Shown here one piece after another: positions 6,090 through 9,446 of a stretch of DNA of 9,446 nt. Each line of letters begins with the position of its first letter. Position 1 is the first letter of the stretch. A model generated the notes under the pieces. The model was given only the letters and a program-made list of their open reading frames with translations. It had not been told where the DNA came from and searched no databases. Source of the stretch: an uncultured Ruminococcus sp. (lineage in GTDB: Bacteria > Bacillota > Clostridia > Oscillospirales > Ruminococcaceae); contig CAMJES010000066.1 in assembly GCA_946404705.1 (NCBI GenBank), positions 1 to 9,446 of the forward strand. The letters run 5' to 3'. A program made the translations under genes and the position numbers.

Positions 6090-6716
6090 TTACAAAATAT
6101 CCCGTTTTGAATAAATTACAAGGATTTTTCCGTCCAAAACTTCAATTTCCGCAAACTCGTCCGAGAATTCGTTGCTTACGCCGAGCGGAAAGCTGCGGAC
6201 GATTTTTTGCTCAGTAACCTTATATTTTGTGCCGCTTATCGTTACCTTTGTTTCGTCCGATAGAGAAAAAACGGAGAAATAACAGCGTTTATCTGCTTTA
6301 TAGCGCTTTTTTCCGATGCCTTGAATATAAACAGCGTTGTTTTCGTCAAGAATTGCGCCGTCCGCGCCGTGTTCGTGGATATATTCAAGCGTCTGAAATG
6401 CTGCGACCGTATGGTCAAGCCGTCCTCCCGTTGCGCCGAGGAAGAATATGCGCTTATAGCCGAGGGAAAGTGCCTTTTTTGAGGCAAGCATAAGGTCGGT
6501 ATCGTCCTTTTCGGGCTTAAAGCGCAGAATTTCGCAAGTATATTCGGATGGAACGGAACAGCTGTCAAAGTCGCCCATAATTATATCGGGTTTAACATCA
6601 AAGCCGCCAAGGTGCAATACTCCGCTGTCGGCGGCAATAACGAACGAATCTTTCGGGATAGTCACGAAATCATAGTTTCCGATATTTGCTCCGCCGATGA
6701 TATAGCAGTCACTCAT
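6090..6716 (-). CDS. thiN: Thiamine pyrophosphokinase
   Basis: This cytosolic enzyme transfers pyrophosphate from ATP to thiamine, making thiamine diphosphate in one step (EC 2.7.6.2). Visible family motifs are AADSG (residues 28-32), DIIMGDFDS (44-52), KDDTDLMLA (70-78), GATGGRLDH (94-102) and a C-terminal beta domain with LGVSNEF (178-184). Its length of 208 aa matches the ThiN family. The start is ATG at 6714-6716, giving an ATGA overlap with the rsgA stop, which indicates translational coupling. An ATG five codons upstream (6729-6731) has no separate RBS and is less likely. There is no TPP riboswitch in front, as expected for an internal operon gene whose product salvages thiamine and does not make it from scratch. 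In B. subtilis thiN is also directly upstream of spoVM. Confidence 0.95.
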   Translation of the reverse strand: MSDCYIIGGANIGNYDFVTIPKDSFVIAADSGVLHLGGFDVKPDIIMGDFDSCSVPSEYTCEILRFKPEKDDTDLMLASKKALSLGYKRIFFLGATGGRLDHTVAAFQTLEYIHEHGADGAILDENNAVYIQGIGKKRYKADKRCYFSVFSLSDETKVTISGTKYKVTEQKIVRSFPLGVSNEFSDEFAEIEVLDGKILVIYSKRDIL

Positions 6717-7588
6717 TTTCCGATTTCCCATTCCTTTATCTGCTTTGCTTCTTCATACATTGCGGTATAGCTTTCGTGGCGCGACTTCGGTATCAAGCCG
6801 TTGTTCACCGCTTCAATAACGGCGCAGCCCTTTTCTTTTGTATGCGAGCAATCGGGGAAACGGCATTTTTCCGTGAACTCATCGAACTCGTTAAAGCAGG
6901 CAGCAAGCTTGTCCTTTAGGATAATATCATACTTGTTTGTTTCAAAGGTGGAAAAGCCCGGAGTATCGGCAATAAGAGCGCCGTTTTTCAGTTCAAACAT
7001 TTCAACGTGGCGTGTTGTGTGGCGGCCTCTGCCGAGCTTTTGGCTTATCTCGCCCGTTGCACGGACAGTTTCGGTATCAAGGTGATTCAAAAGCGTCGAT
7101 TTTCCTACGCCCGTATTTCCCGTAAAGGCGCAAAGCTTTCCCGATATCCTGTCATATAACGGTTTAAGGCTGTTTTCATCGGAATAGTCTATCGTGAAGA
7201 CCTCCGCACCCGAATTCATGTATATCTCGGCAATGCTGTCATCCGCTTTTATATCCGATTTTGTAACGGCGATAAGCGGCTTTATGCCCTTAAACACGCA
7301 GATCGCAATAAACTTATCGAGCAGGAGAAAGTTCGGTGAAGGCTCGCAGGTCGAAACTACGAATATCATATAGTCAAGATTTGCGAGCGGAGGACGGATA
7401 AGCTCGTTTTTTCGCGGCATTATCTCCGAAATAACTCCGTCCGAAACAATTACTTCATCACCCACGCAGGGAGATATATTCTGCTTTCGGAAAATCCCTC
7501 TTGCCTTGCATTCTATAATGCCCAAAGGGGACTTTACTGAATAAAGTCCCCCAATAGATTTGATTATTAAGCCTTTTGTTGAATCCAT
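6713..7588 (-). CDS. rsgA: Circularly permuted GTPase RsgA (CpgA), small-subunit ribosome assembly
   Basis: RsgA binds the immature 30S subunit and uses GTP hydrolysis in late maturation. The permuted order of G motifs is clear. An N-terminal OB-fold (residues 1-65, beginning GLIIKSIGGLYSV) is followed by G4 as TKSD (109-112; Thr in place of the classical Asn, as I recall for B. subtilis CpgA), then G1 GNTGVGKST (157-165), G2 around GRGRHTTRH (186-194) and G3 DTPG (208-211). A zinc-binding C-x4-C-x-H-x5-C follows (Cys242, Cys247, His249, Cys255). The length of 291 aa is normal. The gene starts 4 nt after the kinase stop with only a weak RBS, so it probably depends on translation of the kinase gene. 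In B. subtilis PrkC phosphorylates CpgA, so the pairing may be functional. A perfect hairpin lies in codons 13-21. Confidence 0.97.
   Translation of the reverse strand: MDSTKGLIIKSIGGLYSVKSPLGIIECKARGIFRKQNISPCVGDEVIVSDGVISEIMPRKNELIRPPLANLDYMIFVVSTCEPSPNFLLLDKFIAICVFKGIKPLIAVTKSDIKADDSIAEIYMNSGAEVFTIDYSDENSLKPLYDRISGKLCAFTGNTGVGKSTLLNHLDTETVRATGEISQKLGRGRHTTRHVEMFELKNGALIADTPGFSTFETNKYDIILKDKLAACFNEFDEFTEKCRFPDCSHTKEKGCAVIEAVNNGLIPKSRHESYTAMYEEAKQIKEWEIGK
7527..7551 (-). repeat. 10-bp perfect inverted repeat inside the 5' end of rsgA
   Basis: GGGGACTTTA at 7527-7536 and TAAAGTCCCC at 7542-7551 are exact reverse complements separated by CTGAA. In the rsgA mRNA this gives a stable short-loop hairpin 38-62 nt after the start codon, followed only by UUU, so it is not a normal terminator. 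It falls in the conserved GGLYSV segment, so part of the sequence is fixed by the protein, but a perfect 10-bp stem is more than the protein requires. Confidence 0.6.
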
Positions 7589-7592
7589 AATA

Positions 7593-9397
7593 TTAATATC
7601 CGTTCAGAAGGTTGTTCCAGAAATCTTCATCGTTAAGGTCAACATAATCATCGTCACCGCCGGTGATATTTTCATCTTCCGTAACAACAGGCTCAGTTTG
7701 GATCTCCGAGAACAACGCACGGAGAATTGACTTTTCAAAGCTCTTCTCGGTAACGATGTTTTCATCGAAATTGATCTCATACTCGCCTACTGTTGCGCTT
7801 TCGTTGTTTTCATTGTTGATCGCTTCGAGAATTATCGTCTGGAGTCCGCTTCCCTTTACTGTGATCGAAACCGTATTTGCATAAGCAATATTGTCGATCT
7901 TTTCCGTTCCGATGATCTTTCCGTTAAAGTAGCAGTTGAATGTAACTGCGCCGCTGTCGATATTGCTTGGTATCTTAAATGTGATAACAGCTTCCTCTTC
8001 GGGAACAACGCCCGTACTTACGGTAAGGATTATCGTTGATTTAATGGGAACAACATTCGCCGAACCGTCCTCATTCTTAGCAGGGATAGACTGCTCGATA
8101 ACGGTGTTTTCGGGTTCTGCGGAATCCTCCGTCATTACCTGAACGGTGAATTTATCCTTCAGAAGCTCTTTAGCTTCATCAATATCATGTCCGACAACAT
8201 TTGGAACAATGACATCCTGCTCCTCGGGGCCGCGGCTTACATAGAGATAAACGGTAGAACCGTATTCAGCCTGCTCGTTGCGCGGAGGATCAGTCATAAT
8301 GACATAGTCCTTGTCGACCTCGTCATCGCAGACGCTCATTATTATTACGTTAAATCCGTTGTTGCTTGCAAGAATACTCTGTGCAGTCGCGGAATCAACT
8401 CCGTAAACGTTCGGGATAGTGACCATTCTCGGGCCCTTGCTGACAACGACCTTGACCTCAGCCTTGCCGACAAGGAAATCACGTCCCTCGGAAGGGGTCT
8501 GTGAAATGATCGCACCTTCGGGGAAATCCGAGGAATATTCCTGCGATTCAACGGTTATTTCCTTGAAGCTGGTCGCATAGTAGGTCTTGACCTCTTGGAA
8601 GCTGCAGCCTACAAGGTTCGGCATTTTGCCGATCTCGTTCTTTTCTCCGCCAACCTTATCCATAATGACAAGCGCGGTAAATGCAACAACGATAATAAGG
8701 ATACCTGCAGCTATCGCTGTCAGAATAACGACAAGATAGGAGGATTTTGAAACCTTTTCATCGTCCTCGTAATCATCGTAGTCGTCATAATCCTCCTCAT
8801 AATCATCCTTTTGGGATTTTGTCTTGACCTTAGTTTTGGATTTGACGGCAGCGTGTTCACCCATCTTGTCGTGGGCAGGCTTGGCAGATTTTTCCGTTTC
8901 TGCCGCTTCATAAGCTGCAGCGGCTTTGGACACAGCATTTGCATTGTAATACTGCGTTTTTTCGGAAAGATATTTATATTCAAAAACAATGCTCGGATTT
9001 TTCTTGAATTCCTCGATATCCTTTATCATTTCCGAAGCGGACTGATAACGCTTTGAAGGTTCCTTCTGCATTGCACGGACTACGATCTCCTCAAGTCCTT
9101 CGGGGATCGAATCGTTTATCTCACGGGGAAGCTTAGGTTCGTTCTGCATATGCATAAGCGCAACCGTAACGGGGTTATCCGCGTCAAACGGCTTTGCTCC
9201 GGTAAGCATCTCATACATCATTACGCCAACGGAATAGATATCGCTCTTTTCATCGGTGATATCTCCCCTTGCCTGCTCGGGACTGATATAATGTACTGAA
9301 CCTATCGCTTTATCGGAAATAGTCTTTCCCTCTTCACGTGCAAAACGCGCGATGCCGAAGTCCATGACCTTGATAGTTCCGTCGGGGAAAAGCATGA
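7593..9397 (-). CDS. prkC: PrkC-type membrane Ser/Thr protein kinase with three PASTA domains, 5' end missing
   Basis: This is the C-terminal 600 residues of a eukaryotic-like kinase that senses cell-wall fragments. The gene continues past the contig end; Met at 9393-9395 is internal. The N-lobe and HRD loop are lost, and the preceding partial codon ending TC fits the usual PxNI before it. Numbered from that Met, the sequence shows DFG (12-14), GSVHYISPEQARG (32-44, activation loop and P+1), DIYSVGVMMYEMLTGAKPF (52-70), and a kinase end near 132. A linker carries an acidic, Tyr-rich stretch (197-213), followed by a single membrane helix (219-245). Three PASTA repeats follow at about 256-321, 324-389 and 394-462, each ending in a V(S)xG-type strand. 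A predicted extracellular beta-rich domain (about 466-545) and an acidic tail ending DFWNNLLNGY come last. The extra C-terminal domain is beyond the standard PrkC layout. The partner phosphatase gene prpC would be expected just beyond 9397. Confidence 0.95.
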
Positions 9398-9446
9398 AGA
9401 TCGGAAGAGCGTCGTGTAGGGAAAGAGTGTAGATCTCGGTGGTCGC
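9398..9446 (-). other. Illumina P5/TruSeq universal adapter, reverse complement (artefact)
   Basis: From AGATCGGAAGAGC at 9398-9410 to the end, the 49 bases are the reverse complement of the Illumina universal adapter, three bases longer than the copy at 1-46. Genomic sequence stops at 9397. The adapter interrupts the kinase gene, so the apparent lack of a kinase N-lobe is an assembly limit. Confidence 0.98.

Noticed and set aside
6717..6800. TPP riboswitch upstream of thiN
   Set aside because: thiN overlaps the rsgA stop, so there is no leader, and no TPP-box sequence was seen.
1..9446. 46-bp terminal inverted repeats suggesting a linear plasmid, phage or transposon
   Set aside because: Both copies are Illumina adapter sequence, not genomic repeats.
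1..9446. CRISPR array, tRNA, rRNA or insertion sequence
   Set aside because: No regularly spaced repeats, no tRNA cloverleaf and no transposase motifs were seen on either strand.

Overview
The window is a metagenome-style contig from a Gram-positive, spore-forming Firmicute. It is most likely a Clostridia member near Ruminococcaceae/Oscillospiraceae. That placement is inferred from the gene set (PrkC-type PASTA kinase, SpoVM, a YmfF/YmfH-like M16 peptidase pair, Lgt), strong GGAGG-type ribosome binding sites and moderate base composition; it is not proven by a marker gene. Both extreme ends (1-46 and 9398-9446) are Illumina library adapter, so the biological sequence is only 47-9397. Both genes running off the ends are truncated by the assembly, not by evolution.

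Right half, minus strand (9397 down to about 5930): prkC-like Ser/Thr kinase (5' end missing), rsgA, thiN (thiamine pyrophosphokinase) and a 29-codon gene at 5945-6034 that I identify as spoVM. The order prkC-rsgA-thiN-spoVM matches the Bacillus subtilis cluster prkC-cpgA-rpe-thiN-spoVM, except that rpe is absent. Genes are 4 nt apart or overlap (ATGA at rsgA/thiN), then a 55-nt leader precedes spoVM. The run ends at a bidirectional terminator at 5913-5946.

Middle, plus strand (4869-5928): one XerC/XerD-type tyrosine recombinase with a good sigma-A promoter. It converges on spoVM at the shared terminator. Its start codon is problematic: the best-placed start after an extended Shine-Dalgarno is ATC.

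Left half, minus strand (4825 down to 47): a promoter with an extended -10 drives ymfF-like (non-catalytic M16) and ymfH-like (catalytic M16), then lgt, folD and the first 63 codons of a probable class B penicillin-binding protein. Junctions overlap by 1-17 nt until folD. There a perfect 13-bp hairpin lies between the folD stop and the next gene and contains that gene's ribosome binding site.

The window is conserved core chromosome (envelope biogenesis and signalling, cofactor synthesis, ribosome assembly, sporulation) and not an accessory island. I found no previously undescribed multigene system. The points most worth attention are the overlooked spoVM, the adapter ends, the RBS-masking hairpin, the overlapping bidirectional terminator and the recombinase start codon.
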